Positions 1 to 6,255 of a stretch of DNA of 13,963 bases are shown here, piece after piece (position 1 is the first letter of the stretch; each line of letters starts with the position of its first letter). Below the pieces are notes generated by a model. The model saw nothing but the letters and a program-made list of their open reading frames with translations, was not told where the DNA came from and did not search any database. The stretch is from Gemmatimonadota bacterium (lineage in GTDB: Bacteria; GCA-2686955). The DNA is taken from positions 1 through 13,963 of the forward strand of contig JALXCG010000641.1 in NCBI GenBank assembly GCA_026991065.1, in the 5' to 3' direction. The position numbers and the translations under genes were made by a program.

Positions 1-246
1 CCAGTTTGCATGCTCCATCCCCTCGCTGTGATGCAGCTTGATCCCTTCGTTGCGAAGACCTCGCCGAAGGCCTTCCGCGACCGCACGTACTTGTACGTCT
101 GAAAGCGCGCTGCAGATCATCAGGTAGTCCGCAACATTCGAGGCCTCGCCGACTTCGACGACGAGCACATCTTCAGCTTTCTTCTCGAGGGCAAATGTGG
201 CCGCCAGAAGCGCCGTGCGCCGCGCGGTCCGTTCTACTTGAGCCAT
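1..246 (-). CDS. rsfS: Ribosomal silencing factor RsfS (partial, N-terminal part)
   Basis: RsfS (Iojap/DUF143 family) binds ribosomal protein L14 (uL14) and blocks joining of the 30S and 50S subunits, lowering translation under nutrient limitation. The first 82 codons are present and the C-terminus lies beyond the left edge. After a short basic start (MAQVERTARR) the translation shows the family pattern: EDVLVVEV, then NVADYLMICSALSDVQVRAVAEG, read here as the conserved ADY...S..S..Q..A core, then a GIKLHHSEGMEHANW stretch matching the G...EG....W region of the family. The ATG lies 13 bases inside the end of the upstream LytR_C gene, so translation is probably coupled. Pairing of rsfS with LytR-related genes is common in bacteria (from memory). 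The identification is firm although the gene is cut. Confidence 0.9.
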   Translation of the reverse strand, partial: MAQVERTARRTALLAATFALEKKAEDVLVVEVGEASNVADYLMICSALSDVQVRAVAEGLRRGLRNEGIKLHHSEGMEHANW

Positions 247-692
247 CGTATCTCCCGGTAGTCTCTTCCCACAATCAGCGCGTAGTCCGCAATCGCATCG
301 GGCTCCTTCTGGAGAATAGCAGCTCGACAACCCAACGCCTCCTGCACGTCCCGAAGCCCGGCGCGATTGCCCTTGAGGTCAATCAAAATGGATTTCCCAT
401 AGCTGAAATCGTCCGCGTTTCCTGTGTGAATCACATCGAAACCTCGATCAAGAAGCCGCGCCTTGATTCTCGCCGCGAGCCCGGCTTCTCCGCAGCCGTT
501 GCGAACTTCAATCAAGGGGCGTGTGTCGATACTCCAACTTGCCGTGTCCTCGGTCACTCGTTTGTCGACGAGATCGACGACTACGCCATAGAGACCGGCC
601 ATGGCCAGTCCGCCCAAAATCGCCATGAGAGATAGAGCGCCTGTAGAGGCAGGGGGTGTTGGCCTGCGCCGGCGCCGTTTTCTTGTTTGCAT
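234..692 (-). CDS. Membrane-anchored LytR_C domain protein
   Basis: This is a 152-residue protein with a very basic N-terminus (KRRRRRP at 5-11), one hydrophobic membrane segment at about 18-40, and a periplasmic or extracytoplasmic C-terminal domain at about 59-145. That domain matches LytR_C (PF13399-like): IEVRNGCGEAGLAARI, followed by LLDRGFDV, GNADDFSYGKS and a late ALIVGRDY. The catalytic LytR-CpsA-Psr phosphotransferase domain is absent, so no enzymatic role can be claimed; a cell-envelope role is inferred from the domain name only. The gene starts 9 bases after the glmU-like stop and overlaps rsfS by 13 bases, so it sits inside the operon. Topology (N-in, single pass) is inferred from the positive charges before the membrane segment. 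Confidence 0.8.
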   Translation of the reverse strand: MQTRKRRRRRPTPPASTGALSLMAILGGLAMAGLYGVVVDLVDKRVTEDTASWSIDTRPLIEVRNGCGEAGLAARIKARLLDRGFDVIHTGNADDFSYGKSILIDLKGNRAGLRDVQEALGCRAAILQKEPDAIADYALIVGRDYREIRWLK

Positions 693-701
693 ACGTCTTA
701 C

Positions 702-1682
702 TTAATCCTCTTCTTGCAAGCGCGAAACCCGGCGAGTCATCGGTGGAATCGCTGTGCCATCATCAACGCGCACATCGTGCAGAACGCTCCCCGCGCCAAT
801 CCTGCAGCCTTCGCCGATGCTGGTGGTTCCGGCCAGGTGCACAAAGGGTTCGATGACGGTGTCGACCCCAATTTCGACACGTTCCTCGATCCACGTGGAG
901 CCCGGCGACTCTATCGTGACGCCAGCGTCCATGAGGGCGGACAGTTTGCGCCGAATCAAGACAGCCCCGGCCTGGGCGAGTTGCTCCCGAGTGTTGATCC
1001 CCAAGAGTTCGTCTGGGTCATCGGTGGGAATCCCATGTACCGTTGCACCTTGACGCACCAGGATGGCGATTGTGTCAGTCAGGTAGGTTTCCCCCTGGGC
1101 ATTCTGATTGCCAAGCGACCCCAAGGCGCTACGCAGGGCTGCCGCACGAAACGCATAGATGCCGCTGTTGATTTCGCCAATTCGGAGTTCCGCCGGGGAA
1201 GCATCGCGGTGCTCAACGATGCCAAGTACCGCTCCGCCGGAGGAGCGAACAATGCGTCCGTAGCCACTCGGGTCGGCAAGATTCGCCGTAAGAATCGTCG
1301 CGTCGGCGGCATGCTGCCGGTGATAGTCCAGCAGCATTTGGTAGGTGGCGGCTCTCACGAGGGGTGCATCGCCAACCGTGACCAGGACCGGTTCATCGCC
1401 AAGCGGCAGCCGTGGCTCGGCACACTGGACGGCATGTCCCGTGCCGTTTTGCTGCTCCTGCATCACAAAACGGACACCCGGTCCAGCCGCGACCTTTTGC
1501 ACAAGGTCCGCCTGGTGCCCCACAACAACGACGTGTTGGGCGATTCCGCCTCCACGCAGCGCGCGGAGTACCCACTCGATCAAGGAATAGCCGGCAATAC
1601 CATGCAAGACCTTTGCTTGCCGTGAGCGCATGCGGGTTCCCAGCCCGGCGGCAAGAATAACGGATACCGTAGAATCTATCAT
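702..1682 (-). CDS. Short GlmU-like UDP-N-acetylglucosamine pyrophosphorylase, lacking the acetyltransferase domain
   Basis: The protein is a nucleotidyltransferase of the GlmU N-terminal type, expected to make UDP-GlcNAc from GlcNAc-1-phosphate and UTP for peptidoglycan and lipopolysaccharide. Visible motifs are LAAGLGTRMRS (10-20), AKVLHGIAG (23-31), QEQQNGTGHAV (75-85), GDAPLV with metal-binding D105, YGRIVR (141-146), IVEHRDAS, EINSGIYAF (170-178) and GIN (228-230), whose Asn corresponds to the second metal ligand of E. coli GlmU (N227). A few left-handed beta-helix turns follow (about 250-310) and the protein ends at 326 residues, against about 456 for bifunctional GlmU. The part that carries the acetyltransferase active-site histidine (E. 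coli H363) is missing. Glucosamine-1-phosphate acetylation must then come from another gene. It could also be a sugar-1-phosphate uridylyltransferase of other specificity. The start overlaps panC by 4 bases (ATGA). Confidence 0.82.
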   Translation of the reverse strand: MIDSTVSVILAAGLGTRMRSRQAKVLHGIAGYSLIEWVLRALRGGGIAQHVVVVGHQADLVQKVAAGPGVRFVMQEQQNGTGHAVQCAEPRLPLGDEPVLVTVGDAPLVRAATYQMLLDYHRQHAADATILTANLADPSGYGRIVRSSGGAVLGIVEHRDASPAELRIGEINSGIYAFRAAALRSALGSLGNQNAQGETYLTDTIAILVRQGATVHGIPTDDPDELLGINTREQLAQAGAVLIRRKLSALMDAGVTIESPGSTWIEERVEIGVDTVIEPFVHLAGTTSIGEGCRIGAGSVLHDVRVDDGTAIPPMTRRVSRLQEED

Positions 1683-2536
1683 GATTGAGACTGTTCTATT
1701 GTGACTACTCGGTTATCGATCAGACGGGTAACGCCGACACGGGCGGCAACCGCTAACAGGACTTCGCCCTCCAACTGCGGTACAACTGCAAGGTCACTGG
1801 CGCGGAGAACATCTGCGTAGACGGGGGAAATCCCCGGCGATTCTTCCAAGATTCGGCTCATCGCCATTCGCACCATCTCCGCCCGCCGCTCCCCCCGAAC
1901 AATTGCGTTGGCCCCCTCATCGAGTGCACGAGTCAACGCAAGTGCTTGAGTCTTCTCTTCCGGACTCAGGCGAGCATTGCGACTGCTCATCGCCAACCCA
2001 CTCGGCTCGCGCACAATCGGCCCCCCAACAATGTGCACGCCCAAGCCGAGATCTTCGTTGACTCGACGCACAATCTGCAACTGCTGAAAATCCTTTTGTC
2101 CAAAAACCGCCACGGTCGGACGAACCAAAGAAAAAAGGCGCGTGACTACGGTTGCAACGCCGTCGAAATGCCCTGGGCGCGTTGCCCCGCAGAGCCTCTG
2201 CGTCAAGGGACCTTCCACATGAACTCGAGTAGCGGCGCCCGGGGGATAAAACTCCTCCGCCGACGGAACAAATGCGAGATCCACACCGCGCCGGCGGAGT
2301 TTCTCCAGGTCTCCGCGTTCGTCTCGCGGGTAGGTCTCCAGGTCTTCTCCCGGACCAAACTGCAAAGGATTGACGAAGATCGACACAACCACACGATTTG
2401 CAAGCTTGGCGGCCAGATCCACCAATGAAAGATGGCCTTCGTGAAGGAACCCCATGGTGGGGACAAAGCCAATGCGCTGAGCGCCCATCTCCTTCCGGGC
2501 ACTGACAAGATCGGGCACATTCCGCACGACCCTCAT
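1679..2536 (-). CDS. panC: Pantothenate synthetase (pantoate--beta-alanine ligase)
   Basis: PanC condenses pantoate with beta-alanine using ATP, the last step of pantothenate (coenzyme A precursor) synthesis, in the cytoplasm. The 285-residue length is typical. Clear motifs are VPTMGFLHEGHLSL (25-38, with the HxGH nucleotide-binding motif at 32-35), FVNPLQFGPGEDLETYPRD (54-72), LCGATRPGHFDGVATVV (115-131), FGQKDFQQL (145-153) and the KMSKS-like loop EPSGLAMSSRN (177-187). The C-terminal RLIDN is also present. The start codon overlaps the panB stop in an ATGA, and the stop overlaps the next gene's start in another ATGA, so it is tightly coupled on both sides. Together with panB it forms the pantoate branch; panE or ilvC and panD are not in the window. 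Confidence 0.97.
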   Translation of the reverse strand: MRVVRNVPDLVSARKEMGAQRIGFVPTMGFLHEGHLSLVDLAAKLANRVVVSIFVNPLQFGPGEDLETYPRDERGDLEKLRRRGVDLAFVPSAEEFYPPGAATRVHVEGPLTQRLCGATRPGHFDGVATVVTRLFSLVRPTVAVFGQKDFQQLQIVRRVNEDLGLGVHIVGGPIVREPSGLAMSSRNARLSPEEKTQALALTRALDEGANAIVRGERRAEMVRMAMSRILEESPGISPVYADVLRASDLAVVPQLEGEVLLAVAARVGVTRLIDNRVVTIEQSQS

Positions 2537-3390
2537 TGCGCCTCCGTCGTTTTCTCGCTGGTGCGGGGCGCGGGATCGGTCGTTTCAACGCCATAGCTGT
2601 GCTCGGGACCTGGGAATCGCCCATCAAGGACCTCTTCGATGTAGTTTCCTACCGCCCCCCTGATCACGCCGGCCAGACTGGCGTAACGTTTCACGAAGCG
2701 AAGTTCAAACTCCTCGAAGATACCCAACATGTCCTGCAGAACAAGAACCTGCCCATCGCACTGAGGACCAGCGCCAATGCCAATGGTTGGAATGGAGAGA
2801 GTCTCGGTCACCCTGGCAGCGACAACTGAGTGGACCTTCTCCAATACCACTGCAAACGCCCCCGCCTCCTCCAGTGCCAAGGCACCCCGCAGAATCTCGT
2901 CGGCACTTTCCGCCGTGCGCCCTTGCAGCCGGTAGCCACCAAAACGGTGAATCGATTGAGGAGTCAGACCCACATGGCCCATCACTGGTATGCCGGCACG
3001 CACAATCGCAGCAACTCGGTCCGCGAACTCCTCGCCACCTTCAAGCTTGACCGCTCCGCACCCTCCTTGGGCCATGAGTTGACAGGCGGAATCGACCGCC
3101 TGCTCGACCGATGCCTGGTAGGATCCAAAAGGCAGATCTCCCACAACCAGGCAGCGACGAGGCTGCGCCGTCACACATCGCGTGTGATAGATCATCTCAT
3201 CGAGCGTAACCCCCAGCGTGGTAGAACGCCCCTGCACCACCATGCCGACCGAATCTCCCACCAGAATCATGTCGATACCGGCCTGGTCCACCAGCCCCGC
3301 AAACAGGTGGTCGTAGGCCGTCAGCATTGTGATCCTGTGGCCCTTCTGCTTCTTGCGGCGAATGCTTGTTGCGGTGACCGGTTTCATCAT
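2533..3390 (-). CDS. panB: 3-methyl-2-oxobutanoate hydroxymethyltransferase
   Basis: PanB transfers a hydroxymethyl group from 5,10-methylene-tetrahydrofolate to 2-oxoisovalerate to give ketopantoate, the first committed step to pantothenate. It therefore depends on folate, which fits its place next to folK and folB. The 285 residues contain MLTAYD (22-27), LVGDSVGMVVQG (43-54, metal ligand D46), YHTRCV, GDLPFGSY (84-91, metal ligand D85), VKLEGG (114-119, E117), MGHVGLTPQSIHRFGGYRLQGR (137-158), the catalytic-base glutamate E184 in VVLEKV, and PTIGIGAGPQCDGQVLV (201-217). Most homologues read VLE.VP where this has VLEKVH, a small deviation. Two ATGs lie back to back (3390 and 3387); either gives an overlap with the kinase stop (ATGA or TGATG). 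The C-terminus carries a short charged tail. Confidence 0.97.
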   Translation of the reverse strand: MMKPVTATSIRRKKQKGHRITMLTAYDHLFAGLVDQAGIDMILVGDSVGMVVQGRSTTLGVTLDEMIYHTRCVTAQPRRCLVVGDLPFGSYQASVEQAVDSACQLMAQGGCGAVKLEGGEEFADRVAAIVRAGIPVMGHVGLTPQSIHRFGGYRLQGRTAESADEILRGALALEEAGAFAVVLEKVHSVVAARVTETLSIPTIGIGAGPQCDGQVLVLQDMLGIFEEFELRFVKRYASLAGVIRGAVGNYIEEVLDGRFPGPEHSYGVETTDPAPRTSEKTTEAQ

Positions 3391-4088
3391 GATTGCGACT
3401 CGACAGAGTTCCCCGGCTCATCCGGAGAGTCGTCGGGGTCCCTTGTGTCATCGACGCAGGGAACGTAGTACCTCGTCCCGTTGGCTCCGGCCAGGATCTC
3501 TCGAACCAAGTCTTGGAAATGGGCTGGATTTGCCACGAAATCGATGTGATCCGTGTTCACAACGAGCAGCGGCGTACTGGAGTAGTGGAAGAAAAAGTAG
3601 TTGTAGGCTTCGTTTAGCCGCTGGATATAGTCGCGATCCATGGAGCGTTCGAACTCACGGTCTCGTTTCTTGATGCGCGCCATGAGCACGTCCGTGCTTG
3701 CCTGCAGATAGATCACCAGGTCGGGCGAAACAATCCGATCGGCGAGCGCGTTGTGAACGCTGTCGTAGAGAGCCAGTTCGTCATCATCAAGATTCAGACA
3801 CGCAAATATCCGGTCCTTGGCGAAAAGATAGTCGGAGACCGTGTAGTGCTCGTACAGACCTGGTGCGCGGACTTTATCTTGCTGCCGAAAGCGAGACAAC
3901 AGGAAATAGATCTGGGTTTGGAAGCGAAAAGCCTCGGAGTCACGATAAAACCTGGCCAGAAATGGGTTCTCCTCCACCTCCTCGCGAACAATCTCGGCGC
4001 CGAGTTCCTTGCCCAGCATCTCGGCCATGGTGGTCTTTCCAGCTCCGATCACGCCTTCGACGACTATGTAGGCAGCTGTCTTCAACAC
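3387..4088 (-). CDS. Deoxynucleoside kinase family protein
   Basis: This is a 233-residue P-loop kinase of the deoxyadenosine/deoxyguanosine kinase family, expected to phosphorylate deoxynucleosides for dNTP salvage. It shows Walker A GVIGAGKTT (12-20), an acidic EEVEENPFL region (36-44), the SDYLFAKDRIFA segment typical of the bacterial branch, PDLVIYLQAS, and an arginine-rich lid RIKKRDREFER. A charged low-complexity tail (DDTRDPDDSPDEP) ends it. The longest frame starts at an ATG at 4151, but that overlaps folK by 70 bases and has no Shine-Dalgarno sequence. I chose GTG at 4088, which has GGAGAG 8 bases upstream and overlaps folK by only 7 bases. A TTG at 4085 would overlap by 4 (TTGA). 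Substrate specificity cannot be read from the sequence. Confidence 0.88.
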   Translation of the reverse strand: MLKTAAYIVVEGVIGAGKTTMAEMLGKELGAEIVREEVEENPFLARFYRDSEAFRFQTQIYFLLSRFRQQDKVRAPGLYEHYTVSDYLFAKDRIFACLNLDDDELALYDSVHNALADRIVSPDLVIYLQASTDVLMARIKKRDREFERSMDRDYIQRLNEAYNYFFFHYSSTPLLVVNTDHIDFVANPAHFQDLVREILAGANGTRYYVPCVDDTRDPDDSPDEPGNSVESQS

Positions 4089-4609
4089 GTCCGCGACTCT
4101 CCAATCCAGGGAAATGGTCCCTGGCGCCAAACCGGTGGATGCGCTGGACATTGGGCCAGCAACTGCTCGATGCTGCGGCCAAGGGTCGGATGGTGCGCCC
4201 GAGGTGCAACCTCCGCGAGAGGCTCCAGGACAAAGCGCCTATGCGCCAATTCCCGATGTGGCACCTGGATCCAAGGATCGACGACCACTTGATCTCCTCT
4301 TTCGCCGTACATCAGCAGATCAATGTCTATCTCGCGGGGGTGCCAATGAGGCCGAATTCGCCTTCCAAGCGTTCGCTCCACGGCTTTGAAAAGCGTCAGG
4401 AGTTCATCTGGCGCAAGGCTGGAGCGCCCGCAGAACGCCGCATTGAGAAAATCGGGTTGATCGACAAAGCCTACGGCTGCGGAGCCGTACAGGGATGAGA
4501 CCGACTCGATCCTGCAGTCTGACCGCTGCACAACCAAGCAAACCGCGCCCACGAGACGCGCCTCGCGATCTCCCAGATTCGACCCCAGTCCGGCCATGAA
4601 GCGGGTCAC
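4082..4609 (-). CDS. folK: 2-amino-4-hydroxy-6-hydroxymethyldihydropteridine pyrophosphokinase (HPPK)
   Basis: HPPK transfers pyrophosphate from ATP to 6-hydroxymethyl-7,8-dihydropterin, the step before dihydropteroate synthase in folate synthesis. The 175-residue protein has GLGSNLGDR (7-15), YGSAAVGFVDQPDFLNAA (41-58), the PREIDIDLL signature (91-99) with the metal-binding pair D95 and D97, and VPHRELAHRRFVLEPLAEVAP (116-136). All are classic HPPK features at near-standard positions. It follows folB, whose product supplies its substrate, with a 4-base overlap, so consecutive pathway steps are translated together. The last 25 or so residues (PPVWRQGPFPW) are a lineage-specific tail. folP is not in the window. 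Confidence 0.95.
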   Translation of the reverse strand: MTRFMAGLGSNLGDREARLVGAVCLVVQRSDCRIESVSSLYGSAAVGFVDQPDFLNAAFCGRSSLAPDELLTLFKAVERTLGRRIRPHWHPREIDIDLLMYGERGDQVVVDPWIQVPHRELAHRRFVLEPLAEVAPRAHHPTLGRSIEQLLAQCPAHPPVWRQGPFPWIGESRTC

Positions 4610-4998
4610 GGGTGCGGCACTCCTTCTCCTCCAACAGACACCTCCGCGGCGCCGACCTCCCCCCCCACCGGAGGTCCTGGCTTGGCACAGGCAACGCGCA
4701 ACTCCCGCACCTCGGGAAAAGTCTCTCTGACACGCTGATATAACTCCACAGCGAGTGTCTCCAACAGCAGGTAGGGCTTTTCACCCGCCACCGTGCGAGC
4801 CAATTGATAGATGGCCGCGTAGTCCACCGTGGCCCCCAATTCATCAGCGGTACGGCCATTCCGATCCAAAGGCAAGTCGAGGCGAAAGGAGAGATCCGCC
4901 AGGATGGTGCGCGGTACGGAACGCTCTTCCGTGCCAACGCCGATGCGCGGAGTCAAGCGAACTTCTCGCAGTCGAATCTGGGCCTCGATGGTCGCCAT
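4606..4998 (-). CDS. folB: Dihydroneopterin aldolase
   Basis: FolB splits 7,8-dihydroneopterin to 6-hydroxymethyl-7,8-dihydropterin and glycolaldehyde. The 130-residue protein matches the family: early IGVGTEER (19-26), TVDYAAIY (57-64, with the conserved Tyr), YLLLETLAVEL (76-86, with the pterin-anchoring Glu80), and VACAKPGPP (102-110, with the catalytic Lys107). The frame stays open upstream to 5427, but that extension lies entirely inside the aminotransferase gene and has no family similarity. The ATG at 4998 is chosen because it overlaps the aminotransferase stop in a TGATG and gives the normal length. The usual Gln after the ER motif appears to be replaced (SVPRTI). A stretch rich in Gly/Glu near the C-terminus is unremarkable. 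Confidence 0.92.
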   Translation of the reverse strand: MATIEAQIRLREVRLTPRIGVGTEERSVPRTILADLSFRLDLPLDRNGRTADELGATVDYAAIYQLARTVAGEKPYLLLETLAVELYQRVRETFPEVRELRVACAKPGPPVGGEVGAAEVSVGGEGVPHP

Positions 4999-6188
4999 CA
5001 ACGCCGGCCCAGTCGATCGCAAGCTTGCGCAATGCGCTCCTCGGAATCCGTGAATGCAAGCCTTACATAGCCTTCCCCCGCTGGCGCCAATCCCGATCCC
5101 GGTGTCATCACAACTCCGCTTTCCCGCAAGACCCGACGGCAGAACTCGACCGAGCTTTCTTCCGTTGGAACACGGGCCCACACATAGAAGGTGCCATCCG
5201 GTGGCGTGACGCGCCACCCCGCCGCGCGCAATCCGCCGACCAGTAGATCCCGGCGCCGGCGGTAGATTTCGAGCAGTGGGGGAATGAGTTCCTCGGCGCG
5301 ATTGAGGGCCTCGGCGGCAGCGTGCTGAGCGACCAAGAACACTCCCGTGTCGACATTGGATTTCACGCGTGCCAAGGCAGCAATCACGGATTCCGACCCG
5401 ACCGCGAATCCGATTCTCCAACCGCACATGCTGAATGTCTTCGAGAGGGAGTGCAATTCAACGACGGCCGCGTCAGGATCCACGCCAGCCAGAACCGATG
5501 GTGCTGGCCTGCCGGTATAGGAGATCTCCAGATAGGGCGCGTCATGACACAGAACGATTTCACGCTCGCGCGCCCAAGCAACCGCTGTACGCAGGAACGA
5601 GGCCGGTGCGGCAGCCCCCGTGGGGTTATTCGGATAGTTCATGTGGAACAATCCGGCACGTTCGGCAATCGCCGCCGGTACATCCTCAAGGCGAGGCAGA
5701 AAAGCGTTGCTCTCAAGCAACGGCACGCCCACCGGTTCAGTACCGGAAAGGACGGCCGAAGCGCGATAGGCGGGGTAGCCCGGCTCGGTAAAAAGCAGCG
5801 CCTGGCCAGGATCCAGAAGCGCGAGAGGAAGATGCGCGATCGCGTCCTTGGCACCGAGCAGAGGCAATACCTGGCGACTGGGATCAACCGTTACACCGAA
5901 ACGGCGGTCCATGTAGCTCGCAACCGCTTCGCGGAAGTCCCACAGTCCCGCGCCGAACGGATAACGATGATTGGCCGGGTCATCCAGAGCGTGCTTCGCT
6001 CGTTCGACAATTGGGGCCGGGGTGGGAATATCCGGATCACCGACACCCAGATCGATCACGATCTTGCCGGCAGCCGCTGTCTCCTTGGCCAACCTTTGGA
6101 TCTCGGCAAAGACATAGACCGGTAAAGCTCGCAGACGTTCGTTTAGGCGATCCGTGGGTCTTCTCCTTTTAATAAGGTGCTCATGCAC
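4998..6188 (-). CDS. Class I/II PLP aminotransferase, LL-diaminopimelate aminotransferase-like
   Basis: This is a fold-type I aminotransferase of the class that includes DapL, which makes LL-diaminopimelate directly from tetrahydrodipicolinate for lysine and peptidoglycan. In the 396-residue form the frame shows RLRALPVYVFAEI near the start, LGVGDPDIPTP, RYPFGAGLWDFREAVA, MNYPNNPTGA, HDAPY, the PLP lysine in SLSKTFSMCGWRIGFAVG, and VRLAF near the C-terminus. Family membership is certain; the substrate is inferred and could be another amino acid. The start is uncertain. The nearest conventional codon is GTG at 6188 (used here), with TTG at 6206 beyond it, and neither has a Shine-Dalgarno sequence. 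A strong AAAAGGAG sits 7 bases before an ACG at 6155, exactly where homologues usually begin (385 residues). The stop overlaps the folB ATG by one base. Confidence 0.88.
   Translation of the reverse strand: MHEHLIKRRRPTDRLNERLRALPVYVFAEIQRLAKETAAAGKIVIDLGVGDPDIPTPAPIVERAKHALDDPANHRYPFGAGLWDFREAVASYMDRRFGVTVDPSRQVLPLLGAKDAIAHLPLALLDPGQALLFTEPGYPAYRASAVLSGTEPVGVPLLESNAFLPRLEDVPAAIAERAGLFHMNYPNNPTGAAAPASFLRTAVAWAREREIVLCHDAPYLEISYTGRPAPSVLAGVDPDAAVVELHSLSKTFSMCGWRIGFAVGSESVIAALARVKSNVDTGVFLVAQHAAAEALNRAEELIPPLLEIYRRRRDLLVGGLRAAGWRVTPPDGTFYVWARVPTEESSVEFCRRVLRESGVVMTPGSGLAPAGEGYVRLAFTDSEERIAQACDRLGRR
6163..6167 (-). promoter_or_regulatory. Ribosome binding site pointing to a non-standard ACG start
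   Basis: On the minus strand this reads AGGAG, embedded in TTAAAAGGAGA. It is the strongest Shine-Dalgarno match in this junction. Seven bases downstream lies an in-frame ACG (6155-6153) and no ATG, GTG or TTG is nearby. The protein that would start there (TDRLNERLRALP) begins where aminotransferases of this group normally begin. Either ACG is used, or a T-to-C change or sequencing error destroyed an ATG. Confidence 0.5.
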
Positions 6189-6195
6189 CGAGCAC
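6177..6195 (-). repeat. Perfect 6-bp inverted repeat upstream of the aminotransferase
   Basis: Arms GTGCTC and GAGCAC are separated by 7 bases. The repeat lies between the groEL stop and the Shine-Dalgarno sequence of the aminotransferase. In the transcript it would form a small hairpin. It is followed by CTTATT rather than a run of T, so it is at best a very weak terminator. It could also be an operator or a chance palindrome. Confidence 0.35.
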
Positions 6196-6255
6196 TGTCG
6201 TTGCAATCTTCAAGATGGCCTCCGCAAGAGCACCAGGCACTGAGCAGGCCTCCCA

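Noticed and set aside
687-1625. 312-codon plus-strand frame opposite the GlmU-like gene
   Set aside because: It lies antisense to a gene with clear motifs, its translation has no family pattern, and its length follows from the codon bias of the real gene.
4999-5427. Upstream extension of the folB frame
   Set aside because: It lies wholly inside the aminotransferase gene; the ATG at 4998 gives the normal FolB length and a TGATG coupling.
6207-6255. Repeated GGAGGCC on the minus strand after groEL
   Set aside because: It is a 7-base direct repeat only, too short to mean more than chance, and not a terminator.
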